From JAVJPJ01 sp040217295 (GTDB taxonomy: Bacteria; Pseudomonadota; Alphaproteobacteria; Rhodobacterales; Rhodobacteraceae), in contig CAYWTM010000076.1 of NCBI GenBank assembly GCA_964460185.1, positions 1-16,737 on the forward strand: a DNA stretch of 16,737 nt, in the 5' to 3' direction. Below the pieces are notes generated by a model, which had not been told where the DNA came from, did not search any database, and saw nothing but the letters and a program-made list of their open reading frames with translations. Positions 1 to 6,732 of the stretch are shown here, piece by piece (positions within the stretch are counted from its first letter, which is position 1; every line of letters starts with the position of its first letter). The translations under genes were made by a program, and so were the position numbers.

Positions 1-564
1 GTCTACATGCGCGGCATCGCCGGCGTATCGGCCGATACCGACCGCGACAACGGGTTCCAGCGCGCGCTGGCCGAATACCCCGGCATCACCGTGGTGCACG
101 AGGTCTTTACCGGCTGGCAACAGGATCAGGGCAAGCAGCAGATGTTCGACTTCCTGTCCACCGGCATTCCGTTCGATGGTGTCTGGACCTCGGGCATCGA
201 CAACGTGATCGTGGATGCCTTTACCGAAAGCGGCGCGCCGCTGGTGCCGATCGTGGGCGCGGACAATGCGGGCTTTGTCCAGTACCTGTCCGAGGTCGAA
301 GGCCTGCAAGGTGCGGCCGTGACCAACCCGGGATCCGTAGGCGGCGCGGGTATTGCGCTGGCGGTCGACATCCTGAACGGCAATGCGCCTGCGGATACGA
401 CGGTTCTGGTCGATCCGGTTCTGTGGGAAAACACCACCGACGAAGGCCGCGCGACCATTGCCGCAGCCCAGAACCCCAGCCTTGATCCCGAATGGCCGGT
501 CTCGGTCTCGATCCCGGGCTGGACCGACTACACGATGGAACAGATCATCGCCTGCGAAGGCTGA
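1..564 (+). CDS. Sugar ABC transporter periplasmic substrate-binding protein, C-terminal part
   Basis: This is the 3' part of a gene that begins left of the window; the frame is open from base 1 and ends at a TGA at 562-564, giving 187 residues. The sequence resembles the C-terminal half of type I periplasmic binding proteins of the ribose/simple-sugar class (Peripla_BP_4). It has a Gly-Trp-Gln-Gln-Asp stretch near residue 38, a PFDGVWTSG strand, a VPIVGADNAGF segment typical of the ligand-binding hinge, and a C-terminal YTMEQIIACEG tail. The protein would capture a sugar in the periplasm and deliver it to the permeases encoded just downstream. Signal peptide and N-lobe lie outside the window, so the ligand cannot be inferred. 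The ATPase and both permeases follow on the same strand, which makes the role secure. Confidence 0.88.
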   Translation, partial: VYMRGIAGVSADTDRDNGFQRALAEYPGITVVHEVFTGWQQDQGKQQMFDFLSTGIPFDGVWTSGIDNVIVDAFTESGAPLVPIVGADNAGFVQYLSEVEGLQGAAVTNPGSVGGAGIALAVDILNGNAPADTTVLVDPVLWENTTDEGRATIAAAQNPSLDPEWPVSVSIPGWTDYTMEQIIACEG

Positions 565-578
565 CCGGTACCTCCCCC

Positions 579-613
579 GGCCCCCGCCCAGGCCTTGCGC
601 CGTGGCGGGGGCC
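579..613 (+). terminator. GC-rich hairpin between binding-protein and ATPase genes (attenuator or mRNA stabiliser)
   Basis: A perfect 10-bp inverted repeat, GGCCCCCGCC (579-588) and GGCGGGGGCC (604-613), encloses a 15-base loop. It is followed by ACCTTTT, a short T run at 617-620. It lies 14 bases after the binding-protein stop and ends 35 bases before the ATPase start. Such hairpins after the first gene of sugar ABC operons are known to terminate part of the transcripts and protect the upstream message, so that the binding protein is made in excess. The T run is short, so partial read-through is the likely behaviour (inference). Confidence 0.65.
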
Positions 614-648
614 ACCTTTTCCTGCCCCACGAATTCCAAAAGGCCCTC

Positions 649-2133
649 ATGTCCGATACCGCCCTTCTTGATGCCTCGGGCGTCGCCAAAAGCTTTGGTG
701 CCGTGCGTGCCCTGACCGACGCCAGCCTGCATGTGGCCAGGGGCGAGGTCGTGGCCCTGATGGGCGCCAACGGCGCGGGCAAATCCACCTTCGTCAAGAT
801 CCTGACCGGTGCGCTGAAACCGGACGCCGGACAGGTCCTCATCCGGGGGCGTGAGGCGCGCGTGGGCAACCCCGCGCAGGCCCGCGCCTCGGGCCTTGTG
901 CCGGTCTACCAGGAACCCTCGCTGATCCCCGATCTGGACGTGGCCGACAATCTGCGCCTTGGCGGGACCCCGACAGAGGCGTTTCAGCACTGGGTCGCGG
1001 ACCTGGGCATCACGGGGCTGCGTCTGTCCGACATGATCCGGGACCTGCCGCTTGCCACCTTGCGCATCCTTGATCTGGCCCGCGCGCTGGCCAGCGAGCC
1101 CGATGTGCTGCTGCTCGACGAGATGACGGCCGCGCTGCCCACCAATCTGGTGGACCGGGTGCTGCGCGTGGTGCGCGAACAGGCCGATACCGGGCGGGGT
1201 GTCATCTATATCTCCCACCGGTTCACCGAGATATCGCAGCTTTGCGACAGTGCGACGGTGCTGCGCGACGGGCGCAGCGTCGGGGATCTCAAGATCGAAC
1301 CAGGCATCGAGGACCAGGTGGTCGAACTGATGCTCGGATCGAGGATCGACCTGGGCAAACGCGACACCTCTGCCGCCCGAAGGGCCCGCACCGGAACGCC
1401 CCGCCTCAAGGTGGACAAGATCGCGTCCGCCCCCAAGCTGGTCGATGTGTCCTTTGACCTGTATCCCGGCGAGGTGTTGGGCGTCGTGGCGCTGGAAGGT
1501 CAGGGCCAGGACGAATTGTTCGAGGTTCTGTCGGGCTTTGAACGGCCCACCAGCGGCACGCTGGCCGTTGATGGCACTCAGGCGACTTTCGCCCATCCAG
1601 CCGATGCCATTGCCGCCGGCCTGACCTTCGTGCCCGGGGACCGGGCGCATGCGCTGTGCGCGGAACGCTCGGTGCATGAAAACATCGCCCTGCCCTTTGC
1701 GGCGCGCATCGCTGATTGGGGGCCCCTCAAGCTGCGCCGCGAAAGGGCCCGCGTCGGCCATGCCATCGGCAAACTGCAGATCGACACCCGCGCCCAGGGC
1801 GAGGTGCGCCGCCTGTCGGGCGGCAACCAGCAAAAGGTCACCATTGGCCGCTGGCTGGCGACGGGGGTCCAGACGCTGCTGTTGTTCGACCCCACGCGCG
1901 GGATCGATGTGCGCACCAAGCGCCAGATCTACCCGCTGGTGCGCGAACTGGCCGAACAGGGGGCCGCGATCTTGTTCTACACCTCCGAACTGGAGGAAGT
2001 GCCGCTGGCCTGTGACCGGGTCGTCGTCATCTTCAACGGCCGCGTGGTCGATGTGATCGACGCCGCCGATGCCGACGAGCCGACCCTGATGCGCGCGGCC
2101 TACGGCCTGACCGGAACGGAGGGCGCTGCATGA
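649..2133 (+). CDS. Sugar ABC transporter ATP-binding protein, RbsA-type tandem domain
   Basis: This 494-residue cytoplasmic protein carries two ABC ATPase domains in one chain and would power import through the two downstream permeases. Domain 1 has a good Walker A (GANGAGKST, 39-47), Q-loop Gln 88, Walker B VLLLDE (153-158) and His 190, but its signature region reads LPLATLRIL (133-141) instead of an LSGGQ-like motif. Domain 2 is the reverse: its Walker A region is GQGQDELF (284-291) with no P-loop lysine, its Walker B reads LLLFDP (410-415) where LILDEP is usual, and its signature LSGGNQQ (389-395) is intact. Length fits the family (about 490-510). I chose the ATG at 649 because AAAAGG (638-643) precedes it by 5 bases; an upstream TTG at 595 would put 18 residues inside the hairpin region. 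The stop overlaps the next start by 4 bases. Confidence 0.93.
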   Translation: MSDTALLDASGVAKSFGAVRALTDASLHVARGEVVALMGANGAGKSTFVKILTGALKPDAGQVLIRGREARVGNPAQARASGLVPVYQEPSLIPDLDVADNLRLGGTPTEAFQHWVADLGITGLRLSDMIRDLPLATLRILDLARALASEPDVLLLDEMTAALPTNLVDRVLRVVREQADTGRGVIYISHRFTEISQLCDSATVLRDGRSVGDLKIEPGIEDQVVELMLGSRIDLGKRDTSAARRARTGTPRLKVDKIASAPKLVDVSFDLYPGEVLGVVALEGQGQDELFEVLSGFERPTSGTLAVDGTQATFAHPADAIAAGLTFVPGDRAHALCAERSVHENIALPFAARIADWGPLKLRRERARVGHAIGKLQIDTRAQGEVRRLSGGNQQKVTIGRWLATGVQTLLLFDPTRGIDVRTKRQIYPLVRELAEQGAAILFYTSELEEVPLACDRVVVIFNGRVVDVIDAADADEPTLMRAAYGLTGTEGAA

Positions 2134-3071
2134 GCATGATCCGCAAACATGCCTGGGCAATCGCACTGCTGGTGCTATTGCTGGTGCTGCTGGCGATGAC
2201 CAAGCTGATCCAGCCCTCGTTCGGGGCCAACGGCCTGGTCAGCCTTGCCCGCGCCGCCCTGCCCTTTGCCTTTGCGACGGCGGCGATGGCCGTGGTGGTG
2301 ATCGCGGGGGGCATCGACCTGTCGGTAGGCTCCATGATGGCGGTGTGTTCGGTGACGGCCGCCGTTCTGATGGCGACAGTGGGCGGTGTGCCCGCGGTCA
2401 TGATCGCGCTGGCGGTGGGCATGGGCATGGGCCTGATCAACGGCGCCCTGATCGTGGGCACGCGCGTGCCCGATATCGTGGTCACGCTGGCGATGCTCTT
2501 CGTGTGGGAAGGCACGGCCCTGCTGATCCTGAATTCCCCCGGCGGGTCGGCGGCACCGTGGCTGACCGCCAGCATCACGGGATCCTTCCTGATCGACGGC
2601 CTGCCGCGTGCGGTGCTGGTCATGACCATCGCCATCGCCGTGGTCTGGATCCCGCTCAAGCGGTCGAAACTGGGCCTGTCGATCTATGCGACCGGATCCG
2701 ACGAACTGGCCGCCTTCCGGTCGGGTGTCGCGGTGGGCCGGACCAAGATCCTCGCCTACGGAATCTGCGGGCTGTTCGCGGCCATGGGGGGCCTCAGCCT
2801 GCTGGGGTTGACCGGCATCGGCGAACCTGTGCCCGGCCCCTACCTGCTGGCCTCGGTCGCCGCGGTGGTCCTGGGCGGCGTCGTTCTGGGCGGGGGGATC
2901 GGCGGCATCCTGGGGCCGATCATCGCGGTTTTCGTGCTCAGGATCATCCGCACGATCCTGACGCTGGCAGCCGTCGATCCCAATGTCACAACAATCGTCG
3001 AAGGCACGATCATGGTCGCCGTGGTCATGTTCGGCGCCTTTGTCATGATGCGAGGGAGGCGCGCGGCATGA
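2130..3071 (+). CDS. Sugar ABC transporter permease (RbsC/AraH type), first subunit
   Basis: A 313-residue inner-membrane protein made mostly of hydrophobic segments, with the first at about residues 9-26. It belongs to the BPD_transp_2 family of simple-sugar permeases. The family hallmark GGIDLSVGS is at 60-68, and the C-terminal half carries the Gly-rich stretch VVLGGVVLGGGIGGILG that contains a coupling region. It would form the translocation pore together with the second permease. Its ATG overlaps the ATPase stop as ATGA, and its own stop overlaps the next start the same way, indicating translational coupling in the operon. The short cytoplasmic N-terminus (MSMIRKHAW) and the length are normal for the family. 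The substrate is not deducible from sequence alone. Confidence 0.92.
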   Translation: MSMIRKHAWAIALLVLLLVLLAMTKLIQPSFGANGLVSLARAALPFAFATAAMAVVVIAGGIDLSVGSMMAVCSVTAAVLMATVGGVPAVMIALAVGMGMGLINGALIVGTRVPDIVVTLAMLFVWEGTALLILNSPGGSAAPWLTASITGSFLIDGLPRAVLVMTIAIAVVWIPLKRSKLGLSIYATGSDELAAFRSGVAVGRTKILAYGICGLFAAMGGLSLLGLTGIGEPVPGPYLLASVAAVVLGGVVLGGGIGGILGPIIAVFVLRIIRTILTLAAVDPNVTTIVEGTIMVAVVMFGAFVMMRGRRAA

Positions 3072-4051
3072 ACGTGACGGATACCCAAGACACGACCCCC
3101 ACGCTTGTGCGACTGGGCCGCTTTCTGGGCGACAACCCGGTGATACCGCTGATCATCATCCTGTGCGGCCTGGTCGGCGTGCTCGAAATCATGCGCCCTG
3201 GCATCATCTCGCCCTTCTGGTTCGCCAACACCATCAAGTTCGCCATCCCGCTGGCGATGCTGGCGGCATGTCAGATGCTGACGATGCTGACCGCCGGCAT
3301 CGACCTGTCGGCCGCGGTGGTGGCGACGGTGGCGGGCTTTGTCGCGGCCTCGATCACCCCGCTTTACGGGCCCTTTGCAGGCGTCGCCATTGCCCTTGGA
3401 GCGGCGGTTCTGGTGGGGCTGGTGAACGGCTTCGGCGTTGGCGTGGCGCGGGTGCATCCGCTGATCATGACGCTCGGCACGGGGCTGATCGCAACCGGCT
3501 GCCTGCAGGTCTATCAGCGCTACGTCATCAACACCGGCTCGGACATTCCCGACTTCCTGGAATGGCTCGGCACCGGGCGCACAGCGGGCCTGCCCAACGG
3601 GTTGTTCCTGTTCGTGCCATTCGCTGCGGTCATCCTTCTGGGGCTTCGGTTCACGGGATTTGGCCGGCTCTTGTTCGCGCTTGGATCGAACGAGAATGCC
3701 GCGAAACTGTCAGGTGTGCGGTCGTGGCAGGTCTACATGGCGCTCTATGCGCTGGCATCCCTGATCGCGGGCATCACCGGCCTGCTGTATGTGGGCATGA
3801 TCCGCGCCCCGTCCCTGTCGCTGGCCAACCCGCTGTTGCTGCCATCGGTGGCCGCCGCAGTGATCGGGGGCACCTCGATCTTCGGCGGGCGCGGCAGTTA
3901 CGCGGGGGCCATCGTCGGTGCGCTGATCCTGACGGTTCTGGGCACGCTGCTGACCCTGTTGCAGATGCCCGAAGGCGCGCGCCGCATCCTGTTCGGCCTG
4001 ATCATCCTGGCCGTCACGGCGCTTTATGTCCGTTTCACAACCAATCGCTGA
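3068..4051 (+). CDS. Sugar ABC transporter permease (RbsC/AraH type), second subunit
   Basis: A 327-residue inner-membrane permease of the same BPD_transp_2 family as its upstream neighbour but clearly divergent from it, so the two probably form a heterodimeric pore. The hallmark region reads TAGIDLSAA (75-83) where the first subunit has GGIDLSVGS. A conserved C-terminal segment, VAAAVIGGTSIFGGRGSY, matches the family's coupling region. A roughly 23-residue hydrophilic N-terminus precedes the first membrane segment. The start at 3068 is supported by a strong ribosome site GAGGGAGG (3052-3059) 8 bases upstream, inside the end of the first permease gene. It ends 14 bases before the first oxidoreductase gene. 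RbsABC-type systems with two distinct permease genes are known; function as a sugar importer is secure, specificity unknown. Confidence 0.92.
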   Translation: MNVTDTQDTTPTLVRLGRFLGDNPVIPLIIILCGLVGVLEIMRPGIISPFWFANTIKFAIPLAMLAACQMLTMLTAGIDLSAAVVATVAGFVAASITPLYGPFAGVAIALGAAVLVGLVNGFGVGVARVHPLIMTLGTGLIATGCLQVYQRYVINTGSDIPDFLEWLGTGRTAGLPNGLFLFVPFAAVILLGLRFTGFGRLLFALGSNENAAKLSGVRSWQVYMALYALASLIAGITGLLYVGMIRAPSLSLANPLLLPSVAAAVIGGTSIFGGRGSYAGAIVGALILTVLGTLLTLLQMPEGARRILFGLIILAVTALYVRFTTNR

Positions 4052-4065
4052 CCGGGAGGGGTAAT

Positions 4066-5142
4066 ATGGCCAGGTTTCGCATCGTCGGCATCAGCTTTGA
4101 CCACATGCACATGGGCGATCTGCTGCGCCAGGTCTCGGACCATCCCGAGGCCGAGATCGCAGGTATCTACGACCCCGACCGGGCCAGGATGCAGGGCGCC
4201 ATCGACAATTTCGGCATCCCCGAGGATCGGGTGTTCACCGATTTCGACGCCTGCATGTCCGCCGGCCCCTACGACATGGCGATCTTGTGCTGCGCCACGG
4301 CGGATCATGCCGATTTCACCGAACGGCTGGCCCCGCACGGGGTGCACCTGTTCGTGGAAAAACCGTTTGCCGCCTCCGCCGCCGATGCGCGCCGCATGAT
4401 AGCGGCGATGGCCGGTACGGGGCGGCAGATGGCCATCAACTGGCCGCTGCGATGGGTCGCAAGCCACGTCACCGCCAAGCGCCTGATCGACGAGGGCCTG
4501 ATCGGGGACCTGCGCGAGGTGCATTTCTACGACGGCAATCGCGGGCCCCTTTACCACCTCGCCGACAAGGTCGAGGTCACCCCCGAGGAGGTCGAGCGCC
4601 AGAAGCCCGGCAGCTGGTGGTACAAGACCGCAGCCGGCGGGGGATCCTTGCTGGATTACATGGGCTATGGCGCCACTCTGGGCACGTGGTTCATGTCCGG
4701 CGCGGCCCCGCTGGAGGTCACCTGCACGATCGACAACACGCCCGGCATCGAGGTCGACCAGCATGCCATCGCCGTGTGTCGCTACGCGCAGGGCCTGAGC
4801 AAGATGGAAACCCGCTGGGGCACCTTCACGGATCCCTGGACGATCCAGCCACAACCCACCTGCGGCTTTGTCTTCGTGGGTAGCGACGGCACGATCAGCA
4901 GCCCCGATTATGCCACCCACCTGACCGTCCAGACGCGCGCCCGGCCCGACCGTCACGAGATCGCGGCCGATCCCCTGCCCGAGGGCGCGCGCAACGCCAT
5001 CGAATATGTGCTTGGGTGCATCGCCCGCGGTGACCCGGTGGGTGGCCCGCTCGATCCGCAACTGTGCCTGACCGCGCAGCGGATCGTGGATACCGCCGCG
5101 CTCTCGGCCGCACGGAAACGCACGTTGGAGCTGATCCCATGA
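4066..5142 (+). CDS. Gfo/Idh/MocA family oxidoreductase, first of three, with atypical nucleotide loop
   Basis: A 358-residue cytoplasmic protein of the Gfo/Idh/MocA family, which oxidises or reduces sugars and cyclitols with NAD(P). The Rossmann domain begins at once, but the loop reads VGISFDHMHMG (7-17): only the first Gly of GxGxxG remains, with Asp-His and Met-His following. The EKP motif is intact (98-100). The C-terminal domain carries the GGGSLLDYMGYG segment (191-202), which normally ends in a catalytic Asp-x-x-x-His; here the His position appears to be Tyr or Gly. Ribosome site GGGAGGGG (4054-4061) lies 4 bases before the ATG. The gene follows the permease by 14 bases and overlaps the next gene as ATGA, so it is part of the transport operon. 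Substrate is probably the imported sugar or its keto derivative (inference). Confidence 0.88.
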   Translation: MARFRIVGISFDHMHMGDLLRQVSDHPEAEIAGIYDPDRARMQGAIDNFGIPEDRVFTDFDACMSAGPYDMAILCCATADHADFTERLAPHGVHLFVEKPFAASAADARRMIAAMAGTGRQMAINWPLRWVASHVTAKRLIDEGLIGDLREVHFYDGNRGPLYHLADKVEVTPEEVERQKPGSWWYKTAAGGGSLLDYMGYGATLGTWFMSGAAPLEVTCTIDNTPGIEVDQHAIAVCRYAQGLSKMETRWGTFTDPWTIQPQPTCGFVFVGSDGTISSPDYATHLTVQTRARPDRHEIAADPLPEGARNAIEYVLGCIARGDPVGGPLDPQLCLTAQRIVDTAALSAARKRTLELIP

Positions 5143-6251
5143 ATGACGCCGCAGATACCGATACCTACGCCCTGAAATCCGCCGACCTGCCCGAGATCAG
5201 CGCCCCCGATGTGCCCTATCAGCCCCCGATGCCGAAATCCTACCGTCCCCGGATCGGCATGATCGGAACAGGGGGGATTTCGGCCAGTCATCTCGATGCC
5301 TACCGCAATGCCGGGTGGGAGGTCGCGGCCCTGTGGAACCGCACCCGCGACAAGGCCGAGGCAAAAGCCGCCCAATACTGCCCCGATGCCCGGATCGAGG
5401 ACGATTGGCAGGCGATCTTGTCAAACCCCGATATCGACGTGGTCGATGTCACGCTGCACCCCGAACATCGTACCGCGATCATCGAGGCGGCTCTGAAGGC
5501 CGGCAAACACGTGCTGAGCCAGAAACCCTTCGTCACCGACCTGGATGTGGGCGAGGATCTGGTGAAGCTGGCCGATGACATGGGCGTGCGGCTGGCCGTC
5601 AATCAAAACGCGCGCTGGGCCCCCGACAAGGCCTTCATGCGTGAAACCGTCAAGGCGGGCCTGATCGGCCAGCTGATTTCGGCCCATGCACGGGTGCATT
5701 GGGATCACGGCTGGACCGCCGGCACACCCTTTGACCGGATCGCCGACCTGATCTTGTATGATTTCGGGGTACACTGGTTCGATTTCATCGCATCGCTTGC
5801 CGGTGACAGGGTCGAGGCCGTCTTTGCCACCGCCGCCCGCGGGCTGGGTCAAGGCAACCAGGTGCCCCTGCTCGCGCAGGCCCTGGTTCGAATGGACGGC
5901 GGGCAGGCGTCGCTGGTCTTTGACGGCTTCGTACCGCACGGCCCGCGCGACACAACGTTTCTGGCGGGAACGCTGGGCAGTATCGTGTCCGATGGCCCCG
6001 ATCTGAGCCAGCAGGCCATCACCCTGACCCGGCCCGGCGGGATCTCACACCCGAACCTCGCAGGGAACTGGTTCAACGACGGGTTCCGCGGCACCATGGG
6101 AGAGTTGCTTTGCGCGATCGAAGAGGGGCGCGAGCCGTCCAACGGCGCGCGCGGGAACCTGGTATCGCTGGCCATGGCCTTTGCCGCCGTGGAAAGCCGG
6201 ATCAGCGGCCGCGAGATCGCGGTGGGCCGCACAAGGCGGCTGATGTCATGA
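5139..6251 (+). CDS. Gfo/Idh/MocA family oxidoreductase, second of three, with N-terminal extension and QKP motif
   Basis: A 370-residue cytoplasmic NAD(P)-dependent oxidoreductase. An acidic, proline-rich extension of about 38 residues precedes a canonical nucleotide loop, GTGGIS (43-48). The family's EKP motif is QKP here (128-130, in VLSQKPF). The Lys that contacts substrate and cofactor is kept, and Gln at the first position is a known variant in parts of the family. The catalytic segment YDFGVHWFDF (207-216) supplies the conserved His 212. The ATG at 5139 overlaps the previous stop as ATGA; a longer frame from 5064 lies wholly inside the upstream gene and was rejected. This is the last operon gene before a convergent intergenic region. 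It differs strongly from its neighbour, so the two probably catalyse different steps or form a mixed complex. Confidence 0.88.
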   Translation: MNDAADTDTYALKSADLPEISAPDVPYQPPMPKSYRPRIGMIGTGGISASHLDAYRNAGWEVAALWNRTRDKAEAKAAQYCPDARIEDDWQAILSNPDIDVVDVTLHPEHRTAIIEAALKAGKHVLSQKPFVTDLDVGEDLVKLADDMGVRLAVNQNARWAPDKAFMRETVKAGLIGQLISAHARVHWDHGWTAGTPFDRIADLILYDFGVHWFDFIASLAGDRVEAVFATAARGLGQGNQVPLLAQALVRMDGGQASLVFDGFVPHGPRDTTFLAGTLGSIVSDGPDLSQQAITLTRPGGISHPNLAGNWFNDGFRGTMGELLCAIEEGREPSNGARGNLVSLAMAFAAVESRISGREIAVGRTRRLMS

Positions 6252-6292
6252 CAAGCTCGGGGTTTGCGCTGCGCTGACGCGCATCGCCCGAT

Positions 6293-6407
6293 GCGGAAAA
6301 TCATGGATTTTCCGCCGCCGGTTGCGGGCCGGTCATCGACACCACGCACGTCAGCGCGCGCCGCCCCCTCGGGACGCCTCCGGCGGCCATATTTGAAGGA
6401 TAAAGAT
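6293..6407 (+). repeat. Left copy of a two-part 3'-end repeat unit (palindrome plus 35-base block)
   Basis: The unit begins 41 bases after the stop of the second oxidoreductase gene. Its first part is a palindrome with 10-bp arms (6293-6302 and 6306-6315) around ATG; the core is AAAATCATGGATTTT (6297-6311). After 61 unconserved bases comes a 35-base block (6373-6407) starting GACGCCTCCGGCGG and ending GGATAAAGAT. The same core and block recur inverted at 6568-6680, with 34 of 35 bases of the block identical. From memory, GCCTCCGGCGG-type blocks behind genes are frequent in Rhodobacteraceae genomes, which would make this a REP-like family; not verified here. Confidence 0.75.
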
Positions 6408-6430
6408 AGCATGGTTGCGTCAACTCCCTG

Positions 6431-6550
6431 TTAATCTTCATCCTTCATGTTCTGGGTGCGGTACAGGCAGCCATGCCGATGACCGCGGATGAAGATGCAC
6501 ACCTTCCCCGGGCGAAGCCCTTCGGGATAGCGGGGGAAGGTGTCGCCCAT
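6431..6550 (-). CDS. Possible small protein of 39 residues, unidentified
   Basis: An ATG at 6550-6548 opens a 40-codon frame ending with TAA at 6433-6431; an in-frame TGA lies a few codons upstream, so it cannot be longer. Codons are GC-ending like real genes here. The product starts MGDTFPRYPEGLRPGK and ends CLYRTQNMKDED; it is basic in the middle and acidic at the end, with two Cys and two His. I recognise no family. No convincing ribosome site is visible, and the first 16 codons form a strong hairpin (6499-6509 with 6533-6543), which argues against efficient translation. It sits exactly between the two mirrored 35-base blocks, 17 bases from one and 23 from the other. It could be a small gene, a cut-down remnant of a larger one, or chance. 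Confidence 0.3.
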   Translation of the reverse strand: MGDTFPRYPEGLRPGKVCIFIRGHRHGCLYRTQNMKDED

Positions 6551-6567
6551 CCCGGTTCGCGCCCATC

Positions 6568-6680
6568 ATCTTTATCCGTCAAATATGGCCGCCGGAGGCG
6601 TCGGTCGGCCAGCCCGACGCACGTCGACCGAAATCTGTCGGACCGGATCGGGCCAGGCCCAGAAAATCCATGATTTTCTG
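6568..6680 (-). repeat. Right copy of the two-part 3'-end repeat unit, inverted
   Basis: Read on the minus strand this copy has the same order as the left one. First comes a palindrome with 9-bp arms (6672-6680 and 6660-6668) around a 3-base centre, then 60 unconserved bases, then the 35-base block (6602-6568). The 15-base palindrome core (6663-6677) is identical to the left copy and the block has one mismatch, while the intervening bases differ. It begins 52 bases after the stop of the SIS gene, so both units stand in the same position and orientation relative to the gene that precedes them. Confidence 0.75.
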
Positions 6681-6732
6681 CGCCGAGCGACGACAACGTC
6701 GGCGCAATCCCGGGGTGAGGCGGGGCCCGCCC

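Larger units (their letters stand above)
6252..6732. other. 481-base convergent intergenic region built from mirrored repeats
   Basis: This gap separates the end of the oxidoreductase operon (+) from the end of the SIS gene (-). It contains two repeat units in opposite orientation (6293-6407 and 6568-6680), a possible 39-residue ORF on the minus strand (6431-6550), and an 11-bp inverted repeat at 6499-6509/6533-6543. A small hairpin, GCATCG-CC-CGATGC, is at 6281-6294 just before the left unit. There is no T-rich classical terminator; the unit palindromes may serve that role. Other open frames here overlap the repeats and look spurious. Confidence 0.7.

Noticed and set aside
595..648. TTG start that would lengthen the ATPase by 18 residues
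   Set aside because: It lies in the loop of the hairpin and lacks a ribosome site, whereas the ATG at 649 has AAAAGG at good spacing and matches the family's N-terminus.
4024..5061. A 345-codon minus-strand frame opposite the first oxidoreductase
   Set aside because: Shadow frame of a well-supported gene in the operon; no ribosome site or family features.
6445..6696. An 83-codon minus-strand frame in the convergent gap
   Set aside because: It runs through the right-hand repeat unit and is in a different frame from the better small ORF; composition is Arg/Pro/Ser-rich and protein-like features are absent.
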